This document shows positions 10,187 through 18,398 of a stretch of 64,000 nt of DNA, piece after piece. Both the position numbers and the translations under genes were made by a program. The notes below the pieces were generated by a model. The model worked only from the letters and a program-made list of their open reading frames with translations, searched no databases and was not told the DNA's origin. The first letter of the stretch is position 1, and each line of letters opens with the position of its first letter. The stretch is from Enterobacter ludwigii (GTDB lineage Bacteria; Pseudomonadota; Gammaproteobacteria; Enterobacterales; Enterobacteriaceae): assembly GCF_001750725.1 (NCBI RefSeq), contig NZ_CP017279.1:1612001-1676000 (forward strand). The letters run 5' to 3'.

Positions 10187-11209
10187 ATGACGTTCTGGAG
10201 CATTGTGCGCCAGCGCTGCTGGGGGTTAATCCTGGTGGTGGCCGGTGTCTGTATCATCACCTTTATTATTTCACACCTGATCCCCGGCGATCCGGCCCGC
10301 CTGTTGGCCGGAGACCGCGCCAGCGACGACATTGTGCAAGGTATCCGCCAGCAGCTGGGGCTGGATCAACCGTTGTATATCCAGTTTGGTCGCTATGTGG
10401 ATGCGCTGGCCCATGGCGATTTAGGCACCTCTATCCGCACCGGGCGACCGGTTGCGGAAGATTTGAAGGCCTTTTTCCCGGCCACCCTGGAGCTGGCTTT
10501 TTGTTCCCTGCTGCTGGCGCTGGTTATCGGCGTGCCGCTGGGGATTTTATCGGCGGTCTACCGTGACCGCTGGCTGGATCATCTGGTGCGCTTAATGGCG
10601 ATGACGGGCATTTCAACGCCCGCATTCTGGCTTGGGTTGGGAGTGATTGTCCTCTTCTACGGGCATCTGCAACTTCTGCCGGGCGGCGGAAGGCTTGACG
10701 ACTGGCTCGATCCACCGACGCACGTCACCGGCTTTTATCTGGTGGATGCGCTGCTGGAAGGCAACGGGGAGGTCTTTTTCAATGCCCTGCAGCATCTGAT
10801 TTTACCTTCGATGACGCTGGCATTTGTTCATCTCGGCATTGTGGCGCGTCAGGTTCGCTCGGCCATGCTGGAGCAGCTCAGTGAAGATTACATACGAACC
10901 GCACGCGCCAGCGGATTGCCCGGCTGGTACATCGTGCTGCGCTATGCCCTGCCCAATGCGATGATCCCGTCGATTACCGTGCTTGGACTGGCGCTGGGCG
11001 ATCTGCTGTATGGCGCAGTCCTCACCGAAACCGTCTTTGCCTGGCCGGGAATGGGCGCCTGGGTCGTCACCTCTATTCAGGCGCTCGATTTCCCTGCCGT
11101 CATGGGCTTCGCGGTAGTAGTCTCACTGGCCTATGTGCTGGTTAATCTGGTGGTCGATCTGCTCTATCTGTGGGTTGACCCGCGAATCGGGCGCGGAGGT
11201 GCCGAATGA
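10187..11209 (+). CDS. ddpB: D,D-dipeptide ABC transporter permease DdpB
   Basis: Inner-membrane permease of the DppB/OppB type, 340 aa. It has a first TM segment (LILVVAGVCIITFIISHLIPGDPA), the binding-protein-dependent transport signature in the last third (EQLSEDYIRTARASGLP with the downstream ALPNAM) and a terminal TM segment. The stop overlaps the ATG of ddpC (ATGA), indicating translational coupling. Confidence 0.93.
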   Translation: MTFWSIVRQRCWGLILVVAGVCIITFIISHLIPGDPARLLAGDRASDDIVQGIRQQLGLDQPLYIQFGRYVDALAHGDLGTSIRTGRPVAEDLKAFFPATLELAFCSLLLALVIGVPLGILSAVYRDRWLDHLVRLMAMTGISTPAFWLGLGVIVLFYGHLQLLPGGGRLDDWLDPPTHVTGFYLVDALLEGNGEVFFNALQHLILPSMTLAFVHLGIVARQVRSAMLEQLSEDYIRTARASGLPGWYIVLRYALPNAMIPSITVLGLALGDLLYGAVLTETVFAWPGMGAWVVTSIQALDFPAVMGFAVVVSLAYVLVNLVVDLLYLWVDPRIGRGGAE

Positions 11210-12102
11210 TGTTGACTCAGGAAACGCCCGTCCCGGTTAAAACAGCGAAAGCAGGCATCAACTGGGCAAAACTGTTCTGGATGCTGCGTAAAAGTCCCCT
11301 CACGCTGATTGGCGCCGCGATCATGATCCTGATGCTCCTGCTGATGGTGACATCACCGTGGATTGTACCGCATGACCCCAATGCGCTGGATTTGACCGCG
11401 CGTCTGCAGGCTCCGTCTGCCGAACACTGGTTTGGCACCGATGAGGTCGGCCGCGATCTGTTCAGCCGGGTGCTCGCCGGCAGCCAGCAGTCGATCAGCG
11501 CGGGGCTGGCCGTCGTGGTGATTGCGGGTGGTATTGGCTCGCTGCTGGGCTGTTTGTCTGGCGTACTGGGCGGGCGCGGCGACGCCATTATTATGCGCAT
11601 TATGGACGTTATGCTCTCCATTCCATCGCTGGTGCTGACCATGGCACTGGCGGCGGCGCTGGGGCCGAGCCTGTTTAACGCAATGCTCGCCATCGCGATT
11701 GTACGTATCCCGTTTTACGTGCGTCTGGCACGCGGGCAAACCCTTGTCGTGCGCCAGTTTACCTATGTTCAGGCGGCCCGCACCTTCGGCGCATCACGCT
11801 GGCATTTAATCAGCTGGCATATTCTGCGCAACGCCCTGCCGCCGCTGATTGTGCAGGCTTCGCTGGATATTGGCAGCGCCATTCTGATGGCCGCCACGCT
11901 GGGCTTTATCGGTCTGGGCGCACAGCAACCCACCGCCGAATGGGGCGCGATGGTTGCCGTAGGGCGCAACTATGTTCTCGACCAGTGGTGGTATTGCGCT
12001 TTTCCTGGTGCGGCCATTTTGATTACCGCCGTGGGCTTTAATCTTTTTGGTGACGGCATCCGCGACCTGCTGGATCCGAAATCAGGAGGGAAACAGTCAT
12101 GA
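11206..12102 (+). CDS. ddpC: D,D-dipeptide ABC transporter permease DdpC
   Basis: Second permease subunit, DppC/OppC type, 298 aa. The N-terminal TM segment (LTLIGAAIMILMLLLMVTSPW), the motif HWFGTDEVGRDLFSRVLAG typical of OppC proteins, and the EAA-like loop (YVQAARTFGAS...LRNALPP) are all visible. It overlaps ddpB by 4 nt at the start and ddpD by 4 nt at the end, so the permease/ATPase genes form one tightly coupled block. Confidence 0.93.
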   Translation: MMLTQETPVPVKTAKAGINWAKLFWMLRKSPLTLIGAAIMILMLLLMVTSPWIVPHDPNALDLTARLQAPSAEHWFGTDEVGRDLFSRVLAGSQQSISAGLAVVVIAGGIGSLLGCLSGVLGGRGDAIIMRIMDVMLSIPSLVLTMALAAALGPSLFNAMLAIAIVRIPFYVRLARGQTLVVRQFTYVQAARTFGASRWHLISWHILRNALPPLIVQASLDIGSAILMAATLGFIGLGAQQPTAEWGAMVAVGRNYVLDQWWYCAFPGAAILITAVGFNLFGDGIRDLLDPKSGGKQS

Positions 12103-13085
12103 CCGACTCTGTTTTAACCATCAAGGATTTACATCTGAGTTTCCCGATATACCGCGGTGAGGTTCATGCGCTGAACCACGTCTCGCTGGAGATTAAACGG
12201 GGCGAAATTGTCGGCGTAGTGGGCGAGTCGGGGTCGGGGAAGTCAGTTACCGCCATGCTCGCCATGCGCCTGTTGCCGGAAGGCAGCTACCGAATTCATC
12301 ACGGTCAGGTGACATTGCTGGGAGAAGATGTTCTGACCGCATCGGAAAAACAGCTTCGCCAGTGGCGCGGGGCAAAAGTGGCGATGATTTTTCAGGAGCC
12401 CATGACCGCCCTGAACCCAACGCGACGGATTGGTAAGCAAATGGTGGAGGTGATCCGCCAGCATCAGCCGCTCGACCGTCGCGCGGCGCAGCAAAAAGCG
12501 ATTGCCCTGCTGGAGGAGATGCAAATCCCGGACGCGAAAGCGGTGATGGCGCGTTATCCGTTTGAACTCTCCGGCGGCATGCGTCAGCGGGTGATGATCG
12601 CCCTTGCCTTCTCCTGCGAGCCTGAACTTATCATCGCCGACGAGCCGACCACGGCGCTGGATGTGACCGTGCAGCTGCAGGTCCTGCGTCTGCTGAAGCA
12701 CAAGGCGCGGGCCAGCGGAACCTCGGTACTGTTTATCAGCCACGATATGGCCGTGGTTTCCCAGCTCTGTGACCGGATGTATGTGATGTACGCGGGAAGC
12801 GTAATTGAGAGCGGTGCCACGCAAACGCTGATCCACCATCCCGTTCATCCCTACTCCATCGGCCTGTTGCAATGTGCACCTGAAAACGGTGCGCCGCGCG
12901 AGCTGCTTCCGGCCATTCCCGGCACGGTGCCTAATCTCAGCCAGCTTCCACAAGGCTGCGCGTTCCGCGAGCGCTGCTTTGCCGCCGGGACGAAATGCGG
13001 TGAGGCACCGCGCTTGCTTCCCAATGGTGCAGAGGGCCAGATGGCTGCCTGCTGGTACCCGCAACGGGAGAAACACCATGTCTGA
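12099..13085 (+). CDS. ddpD: D,D-dipeptide ABC transporter ATP-binding protein DdpD
   Basis: ATPase subunit of the OppD/DppD type, 328 aa. Walker A GESGSGKSVT, Q-loop MIFQEPMTALNPT, signature LSGGMRQRVMIA, Walker B LIIADEPTTALD and H-loop ISHDM are all present. The C-terminal oligopeptide-transporter extension carries cysteines (GCAFRERC..., GTKC, ACW) that in OppD/DppD-type ATPases bind an Fe-S cluster. The last 8 nt overlap the ddpF start. Confidence 0.93.
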   Translation: MTDSVLTIKDLHLSFPIYRGEVHALNHVSLEIKRGEIVGVVGESGSGKSVTAMLAMRLLPEGSYRIHHGQVTLLGEDVLTASEKQLRQWRGAKVAMIFQEPMTALNPTRRIGKQMVEVIRQHQPLDRRAAQQKAIALLEEMQIPDAKAVMARYPFELSGGMRQRVMIALAFSCEPELIIADEPTTALDVTVQLQVLRLLKHKARASGTSVLFISHDMAVVSQLCDRMYVMYAGSVIESGATQTLIHHPVHPYSIGLLQCAPENGAPRELLPAIPGTVPNLSQLPQGCAFRERCFAAGTKCGEAPRLLPNGAEGQMAACWYPQREKHHV

Positions 13086-14007
13086 CATTTTGCTTGAACT
13101 GGATAGCGTGCATGTCAACTTTCCCGCGCGCAAAAACTGGCTGGGCCGCGTCACGGAACAGGTGCATGCCCTCAATGGGCTGGACCTGCAGATCCGTCGC
13201 GGCGAAACGCTGGGCATTGTAGGGGAATCCGGCTGCGGGAAAAGCACGCTGGCACAGCTATTGATGGGCATGCTCAGGCCCAGCACCGGCGACTATCAGC
13301 GGACGCATCACGCGGGCGGCATGCAGATGGTTTTTCAGGACCCGCTCTCGTCCCTCGACCCGCGTTTACCGGTGTGGCGCATCATCACCGAGCCGGTGTG
13401 GGTGCAAAAACGCAGCAGTGAACGCGAACGGCGCCAGCTTGCAGAGACGCTGGCGATGCAGGTGGGTATTCGTGCGGAATATCTTGACCGGTTACCGCAT
13501 GCCTTTTCAGGCGGGCAGCGCCAGCGCATTGCTATCGCCCGGGCGCTGTCGTCCAATCCAGACATCATCGTGCTCGACGAACCCACCAGCGCGCTGGATA
13601 TTTCCGTGCAGGCGCAAATCCTCAACCTGCTGGTAAAACTGCAGCAGGAACGGAACCTCACCTATGTGTTGATCTCACATAACGTCTCGGTGGTCAGACA
13701 CATGAGCGATCGTGTGGCGGTGATGTATCTGGGCCAGATCGTGGAACTGGGAACCACCGATCAGGTGCTTGTCAGGCCGCGCCATCCCTATACCCGGCTG
13801 CTGCTTGATTCCGTCCCCAGAACCGGTGAACCGCTGGATGAAAACCTGGCGCTGCGTAAAACAGAGCTTCCTGGCAATCGTCACCTTCCCACCGGCTGTT
13901 ATTTCCGGGACCGCTGTCCGCAGGCAGCGCAAGGATGCGAGCATTCGCAGTCGCTACAGCCTTCAGTTGAGGGCTGTAGCGTGCGTTGCTGGCGCAATCT
14001 GAGCTAA
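13078..14007 (+). CDS. ddpF: D,D-dipeptide ABC transporter ATP-binding protein DdpF
   Basis: Second ATPase subunit (OppF/DppF type), 309 aa from the ATG at 13078, which lies inside the end of ddpD; longer in-frame starts run back into ddpD coding sequence and are unlikely. Walker A GESGCGKST, Q-loop MVFQDPLSSLDP, signature FSGGQRQRIAIARAL, Walker B IIVLDEPTSALD and H-loop ISHNV are intact. The C-terminal Cys-rich tail (GCYFRDRCPQAAQGC) matches DppF. It is the last gene of the ddp operon. Confidence 0.93.
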   Translation: MSDILLELDSVHVNFPARKNWLGRVTEQVHALNGLDLQIRRGETLGIVGESGCGKSTLAQLLMGMLRPSTGDYQRTHHAGGMQMVFQDPLSSLDPRLPVWRIITEPVWVQKRSSERERRQLAETLAMQVGIRAEYLDRLPHAFSGGQRQRIAIARALSSNPDIIVLDEPTSALDISVQAQILNLLVKLQQERNLTYVLISHNVSVVRHMSDRVAVMYLGQIVELGTTDQVLVRPRHPYTRLLLDSVPRTGEPLDENLALRKTELPGNRHLPTGCYFRDRCPQAAQGCEHSQSLQPSVEGCSVRCWRNLS

Positions 14008-14036
14008 TAGCCACGCAGGGTGGCGCTGTTTCACGT

Positions 14037-14786
14037 TTAAATTTGCGCCATTCCACCGTCGACAAACAGTTCGGTGGCGTTGATAAAGCTTGCTGCATCT
14101 GAGGCCAGAAACGCCACCGCTTTCCCCACTTCCCCCGGCGCGCCTAAGCGTCCCAGCGGCACCTGGGCGGCCAGCGCGTCATACAGCCCCTGACGATGTT
14201 CTTCTGGCACCAGGTCACCCAGCCCTGGGGTTTTGATGGGCCCCGGGCTCACCACGTTGACGCGAATACCGCGCCCCTGCAAATCCAGCGCCCACGAACG
14301 GGCAAAGTTGCGCACGGCGGCTTTACTGGCGCTGTATACGCTAAAGTTTGCGGTTCCTTTAATGGATACCGTGGATCCGGTCAGAATGATCGACGATCCG
14401 GCTGATAACAGCGGTAACGCTTTTTGCACGGTGAACAGTACACCGCGAACGTTGGTTGCAAAGATGCGATCAAACTGCTCTTCAGTGATAGCGCCTAACG
14501 GCAGCATGTCGCCACCCCCCGCATTGGCAAACAGAATATCCAGACGCCCTTCGTCTTTTGCAATCTGCGCATAGACTTTATCGAGGTCGGAAAGTTGAGA
14601 GACGTCCGCACGGATGCCGACCGCCGCGGTGGCAATTTGTGCAACGGCAGCGTCCAGCTCCGCCTGACGACGTCCGGTGATATAAACCTTCGCGCCCTGG
14701 GCCGCCAGTTCCTGTGCGGTGGCGAGACCGATACCTGTGCTACCGCCCGTAACCAGGGCAATTTTACCTGCGAGAGACGTATTCAT
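14037..14786 (-). CDS. SDR-family oxidoreductase
   Basis: Classical short-chain dehydrogenase/reductase, 249 aa. It shows the nucleotide-binding motif TGGSTGIG, the NAG motif (FANAGGG), the catalytic Ser (LTGSTVS) and the YSASK Tyr/Lys pair, ending in FVDGGMAQI. The Arg in ITGRRQAEL after beta-2 suggests NADP(H) preference. The ATG at 14786 has an AAGGTG ribosome-binding site 6 nt upstream; a longer GTG start is less likely. It is divergent from a LysR-type gene (154-bp gap) that may regulate it. Substrate unknown. Confidence 0.88.
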   Translation of the reverse strand: MNTSLAGKIALVTGGSTGIGLATAQELAAQGAKVYITGRRQAELDAAVAQIATAAVGIRADVSQLSDLDKVYAQIAKDEGRLDILFANAGGGDMLPLGAITEEQFDRIFATNVRGVLFTVQKALPLLSAGSSIILTGSTVSIKGTANFSVYSASKAAVRNFARSWALDLQGRGIRVNVVSPGPIKTPGLGDLVPEEHRQGLYDALAAQVPLGRLGAPGEVGKAVAFLASDAASFINATELFVDGGMAQI

Positions 14787-14939
14787 ACTATTCACCTTTA
14801 ATCATGTTTTCAGGATGCCCGCAAAAACGGTTGAAGAGGTTTTCGCTTGCGTTGAATAAACTCTATCGGTTGCAGGATTAATGAAAAACGGGCAAAAATG
14901 AAAATCACTATTCACAGGTGGAAATAATCCGGAGTACGA

Positions 14940-15845
14940 ATGGACCAGCTCATGGCAATGCGCGCATTTACGCGGGTGGTGGAAACCGGAAGTTTTACGC
15001 GTGCGGCTGATTCTCTGAATATGCCTATCGCCACCCTGAGCAAGCTGGTGAAATCGCTCGAAGCGCACCTGGAGATCCGGCTTTTACACCGCACAACACG
15101 ACGGGTAGTCACCACACCGGAGGGTGCCGGGTACTATGAAAAAGCGCTCAGGGTGCTGATTGATATTGAAGATATCGATACGTCGTTTCGCGTTTCTCGC
15201 GCGACGCCGAAAGGCCATCTGCGCGTGGATGTGGGCGGTTCTACCGCGCGCGACGTGCTGATCCCCCTGCTGCCGGATTTTATGCAGCGTTACCCGGAAA
15301 TACGCATCGACCTTGGCGTGGCCGACCGGCCCGTGGATTTGATCAGCGGTAACGTTGACTGCGTGATCCGCGGCGGCCCTCTGGACGACTCCTCCCTTAT
15401 TGCCCGTCATCTGGGCGACGCTGAAATGGTCACCTGCGCGACGTCCGATTATTTAAAACATCATGGCGTACCGGCCTATCCGCGGGAGCTGTGCAATGGG
15501 CATAAGCTGATTAGCTACCTTTCTCCCGTCACCGGTCGGGCGTTCCCGTTTCGCTTCAGGGAAAAGGGAGAAAGGCTGGAGATAAGTATTCCGCACTTCC
15601 TTGGGGTCAATGAAAGCAACGCTCATCTGGCGGCGGCGGTGGCAGGTTTAGGCATTATTCAGACGTTTCAGTATTCGGCAAAAAGGCATTTACAGGCGGG
15701 GACGTTAACTGAAATTCTTAGCAACTGGCGACCTGACGCTTATCCGTTTCATGTGGTTTATCCGCAGAACCGGCATCTGACACATCGACTGAGAGTGTTT
15801 ATCGCCTGGCTGGCAGAGGTGTTTCCTGCCGCGCTGAAGGGATAG
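14940..15845 (+). CDS. LysR-family transcriptional regulator
   Basis: 301 aa. N-terminal winged HTH (residues 1-60, AMRAFTRVVETGSFTRAADSL, ATLSKLVKSLEAHL, LLHRTTRRV) and a C-terminal LysR substrate-binding domain starting at about residue 90 (PKGHLRVDVGGSTARDVLIPLLPDF). It belongs to the CrgA/AaeR-like LysR subgroup by its RATPKGHLRV linker. Divergent from the SDR gene, which is the likely target. SD CGGAG sits 6 nt before the ATG. Confidence 0.88.
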   Translation: MDQLMAMRAFTRVVETGSFTRAADSLNMPIATLSKLVKSLEAHLEIRLLHRTTRRVVTTPEGAGYYEKALRVLIDIEDIDTSFRVSRATPKGHLRVDVGGSTARDVLIPLLPDFMQRYPEIRIDLGVADRPVDLISGNVDCVIRGGPLDDSSLIARHLGDAEMVTCATSDYLKHHGVPAYPRELCNGHKLISYLSPVTGRAFPFRFREKGERLEISIPHFLGVNESNAHLAAAVAGLGIIQTFQYSAKRHLQAGTLTEILSNWRPDAYPFHVVYPQNRHLTHRLRVFIAWLAEVFPAALKG

Positions 15846-15930
15846 CCGGAGCAAAATACGGATAAACTTTATAATCCATGAAAATCCGGTGCTAATGCAT
15901 TTATTTCTATCCTTTAATTCAGCGTTTTTA

Positions 15931-15959
15931 TTGACCTGTTGCGGATAATGATTTGATAT
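15931..15959 (+). promoter_or_regulatory. Candidate promoter of the toxin cassette
   Basis: TTGACC at 15931-15936 and TGATAT at 15954-15959 with a 17-bp spacer, about 33 bp upstream of the toxin ATG. The surrounding gap 15846-15991 is AT-rich and has no other gene. Confidence 0.45.
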
Positions 15960-15991
15960 CTAACCAAAAATCAAACGTTAAGGATGACGTT

Positions 15992-16384
15992 ATGGCTGTA
16001 TTGCCACAAATGCCGAGTGGAGGCACAAGGTTAATTGATAGCAATATGCGTGAAGCTAGCACGCATGGCGCAGGGCGGAATATGGCGCTACCGCAAACCT
16101 ATTACTGGTTCTATCAACAGGTCAAAAATCGTGGCCCGTGGGATTACAAACAGCAACGCCGTGACCTGGCTAATTTTGATAATTTTAATTATGGGGCCGC
16201 CGGGTTTGCAGCAGGGATATCAGAAGCAACCTTGTATATGGGCGCGGGTTTTGCACAAAGCCGGGCGGGAACGTCGAAGCCGCAATGGGGAACATGGTAC
16301 GGTGAGTTACCTTATGGGGATGACCCTCATGACCAGTTTTGGATTAAACAGGGAATAGATTATGCCAAACAGCACGGTTATTAA
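15992..16384 (+). CDS. Polymorphic toxin type 44-like protein
   Basis: 130 aa from the ATG at 15992, chosen because AAGGA lies 7 nt upstream; an upstream in-frame TTG at 15953 has no ribosome-binding site. The body contains a block I recognise from proteins named polymorphic toxin type 44: YYWFYQQVKNRGPWDYKQQ, then FDNFNYGAAGFAAGI, GAGFAQSRAGTSKPQWG, and PYGDDPHDQFWIKQGIDY. No signal peptide, secretion domain or PAAR/VgrG part is attached, so it is a free-standing toxin domain: either a secretion-system cargo effector or an orphan toxin tip. Base composition is visibly more AT-rich than in flanking genes. The next gene overlaps it by 23 nt and is a likely immunity gene. Activity is not known to me. 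Confidence 0.72.
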   Translation: MAVLPQMPSGGTRLIDSNMREASTHGAGRNMALPQTYYWFYQQVKNRGPWDYKQQRRDLANFDNFNYGAAGFAAGISEATLYMGAGFAQSRAGTSKPQWGTWYGELPYGDDPHDQFWIKQGIDYAKQHGY

Positions 16385-16781
16385 GTGGCTGCACAGAGCG
16401 CTAACTGGCGCGCTGCTGGTTTTTGTAGGGTTTCAGTATTTTGCAAACCAGCCACCGGATGATGACCTTTACTCACAACAACAAATTACACCCGAGGTCT
16501 ATTTGTACGTTACAAAGTACAAAGGCGGGGGTGCGACGGTTTCAGATGTTTATCGCTATTACCTGGACACAAAACTGCAGGATAATCTGTTGGAGCACCT
16601 GAAGAAACGCTCACCCTTTATGGTAGCTGACACTGGCGACGCCAAAATCTCTGGCTACGGCTCTCACGTCAATGTAAACCTTACCGGGCGTGTTTATTCG
16701 TTTACGAATTCAGATCTCTTTTACGCAGGTAATGTGGCCATCATGCCCATTATCAGCCTTAACGCAACCGGCACGCGTTAA
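16362..16781 (+). CDS. Membrane-anchored putative immunity protein
   Basis: 139 aa, no family recognised. One hydrophobic segment (residues about 14-27, TGALLVFVGFQYFA) preceded by Lys and Arg and followed by acidic residues predicts an N-in, C-out topology, placing about 110 residues in the periplasm. The 23-nt overlap with the type-44 toxin gene and the shared AT-rich composition are the usual arrangement of a toxin with its immunity gene. The immunity role is inference; if right, the anchoring suggests protection at the periplasmic face. The gene is followed by a terminator-like hairpin. Confidence 0.55.
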   Translation: MPNSTVIKWLHRALTGALLVFVGFQYFANQPPDDDLYSQQQITPEVYLYVTKYKGGGATVSDVYRYYLDTKLQDNLLEHLKKRSPFMVADTGDAKISGYGSHVNVNLTGRVYSFTNSDLFYAGNVAIMPIISLNATGTR

Positions 16782-16812
16782 GATTCCTTTTGCTACCCAC
16801 AAATACACCTAT

Positions 16813-16846
16813 CCTCATGCGCACAGCTGCGCGCATGAGGGCTTTT
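16813..16846 (+). terminator. Terminator-like hairpin between the toxin cassette and osmC
   Basis: A 10-bp perfect stem CCTCATGCGC / GCGCATGAGG (16813-16822 with 16831-16840) is followed by GCTTTT. It sits between two convergent transcription units and probably ends the toxin/immunity transcript. Confidence 0.65.
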
Positions 16847-16859
16847 AATGAGCTTTGGT

Positions 16860-17288
16860 TTAATTGAGCGTGTAATCCAGCGTGATTTCCGCGTTCAGCA
16901 GCTGTGAAACCGGGCAGCCGGCTTTCGCTTTCTGAATAACGCCATCGAACTGCTGAGGGTCAATGCCAGGGACAGTAACCTTGCTCTGCAGTGCGACCTT
17001 CGTAATGGCGAAACCGACCTCTTTTTTATCCAGTGACACGTCGGCGGTGGTATCAATGGAATCGGCGGTGTAGCCTGCTTCACCCAGCATCAGCGACAGT
17101 GCCATCGAAAAACAGGCTGCGTGTGCGGCACCAATCAGTTCTTCCGGGTTGGTCCCTTTTTCGCCTTCAAAACGGGTGTTGAAGCCGTAAGGCTGTTGAT
17201 TGAGAACGCCGCTCTCGGTAGAAACAGTTCCTTTTCCGCGTTTAATATCGCCAGACCAGTGTGCTGAACCGTGCTTATGAATTGTCAT
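16860..17288 (-). CDS. osmC: Organic hydroperoxide peroxidase OsmC
   Basis: Cys-based peroxidase induced by osmotic stress and stationary phase, 142 aa (E. coli 143). The two catalytic cysteines lie in HAACFSMALS and AGCPVSQLL, with the fold's conserved Arg in GFNTRFEGE and the GTNPEELIGAAHA motif. Its position next to bdm/sra/maeA matches K-12. A sigma-S-type -10 element lies just upstream. Confidence 0.95.
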   Translation of the reverse strand: MTIHKHGSAHWSGDIKRGKGTVSTESGVLNQQPYGFNTRFEGEKGTNPEELIGAAHAACFSMALSLMLGEAGYTADSIDTTADVSLDKKEVGFAITKVALQSKVTVPGIDPQQFDGVIQKAKAGCPVSQLLNAEITLDYTLN

Positions 17289-17318
17289 TCTTGCTCTCCT
17301 TTTGGCTTACAAAGGGTT

Positions 17319-17326
17319 AAGTATAG
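17319..17326 (-). promoter_or_regulatory. Sigma-S-type extended -10 of osmC
   Basis: Minus-strand CTATACTT, a full match to the RpoS-preferred extended -10 core, 31 bp upstream of the osmC start. In E. coli the proximal osmC promoter is RpoS-dependent, so this is the likely equivalent. Confidence 0.65.
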
Positions 17327-17415
17327 ACCAGAGATCTGACGCGTCCTGGAACACAGAGTATTCTGGTTGGCGTTGATGCGATACATTACTTCGAACCATC
17401 AAAAGGGAAAGGCCT

Positions 17416-18375
17416 ATGATGCTAAACACCAGGATTGTCGTGGCGCTGACCACGCTCGCCGTGACGTTCCCCCTCTTTGCCAGCACGCCGGAGAATTTTA
17501 TCTATACCAGCTCGGGCGACCTTGATGCCGCCGCCGCGCTTATCGCCCGTCGTGATATCGGTGGCGCGCAGATCGTTTATAACTGGCGTGCACTGGAGCC
17601 TGAGAAAAACAGATATGACTTCTCATCCATAGAGCGAGACCTGGCGCGCCTGAAGGCCAGCAATAAAAAGCTGTTTATTCAAATTCAGGATCGCTTCTTC
17701 GAAAAAGATGCCCGGTATGTCCCTGATTATCTGATGGCAGACACAAAGTACAGCGGCGGTATTTCTCCGCAGTTTGACAACCCTGGTGAAGGGAAACCAA
17801 CAGGTTCAGGCTGGGTAGCCCGGCAGTGGGATCCTGCCGTGCGTGAACGTTATCAGGCCTTACTGGCAGCCCTGGCGAAGCGTTTTGATGGCCAGGTTTA
17901 CGGTGTGAACTTACCGGAAACCGCCATTGACCTTGATGAGAAAAAGCCGCCGACAGGATTTTCGTGCGACAACTATTTTGCCGGAGAAATGGAAAACCTC
18001 GCCTTTGCGCGAAAGGTTTTCACGCAATCCCATGTCGTACAATATGTGAACTTCTGGCCGTGTGAATGGAACAATGACCATAATTACATGGGGCGGCTGT
18101 TTGAATACGCCAGTGCCCATAATATCGGGCTTGGCGGACCGGATATTGTTCCCAACCGCAAGGCGCAAATGAAAAACGCCTATCCGTTCTTTAACCAGTA
18201 TAAAAACAAACTGCCGCTGGTCGCCATGGCCGTTCAGGAGCCCACGCTCACCTACCGAAACCCGGCTACCGGCAAGCCCTTCACCAAAGATGAATTTGTT
18301 CAGTTCGCAGAAGCGTATCTCGGCGCAGATATTATTTTCTGGAGCACGACGTCGCCCTGGCTGACGACGAAATAA
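17416..18375 (+). CDS. Secreted glycoside hydrolase-like protein (TIM-barrel, GH-A type)
   Basis: 319 aa with a signal peptide (TRIVVALTTLAVTFPLFA, cut near STPEN). Sequence features suggest a (beta/alpha)8 glycosidase fold: IGGAQIVYNWRALEPEKNRYDFS is the usual first-third motif of clan GH-A, and two Glu residues sit where the acid/base and nucleophile would be, Glu168 in GVNLPETA and Glu275 in AVQEP. I cannot place it in a numbered GH family, and the substrate is unknown. It is divergent from osmC and convergent with a LysR gene. Not present in the K-12 locus. Confidence 0.6.
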   Translation: MMLNTRIVVALTTLAVTFPLFASTPENFIYTSSGDLDAAAALIARRDIGGAQIVYNWRALEPEKNRYDFSSIERDLARLKASNKKLFIQIQDRFFEKDARYVPDYLMADTKYSGGISPQFDNPGEGKPTGSGWVARQWDPAVRERYQALLAALAKRFDGQVYGVNLPETAIDLDEKKPPTGFSCDNYFAGEMENLAFARKVFTQSHVVQYVNFWPCEWNNDHNYMGRLFEYASAHNIGLGGPDIVPNRKAQMKNAYPFFNQYKNKLPLVAMAVQEPTLTYRNPATGKPFTKDEFVQFAEAYLGADIIFWSTTSPWLTTK

Positions 18376-18398
18376 GCCACAGGCTCACTGCGCGGGCA

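Noticed and set aside
12874..13077. Longer DdpF starting inside ddpD
   Set aside because: The extra 68 residues are ddpD coding sequence in another frame; the ATG at 13078 gives the normal OppF-type N-terminus.
12243..13286. 347-aa minus-strand ORF over ddpD/ddpF
   Set aside because: Spans the boundary of two well-identified genes in antisense and resembles no protein.
15953..15991. N-terminal extension of the type-44 toxin from a TTG
   Set aside because: No ribosome-binding site, overlaps the promoter -10 region; the ATG at 15992 has AAGGA at good spacing.
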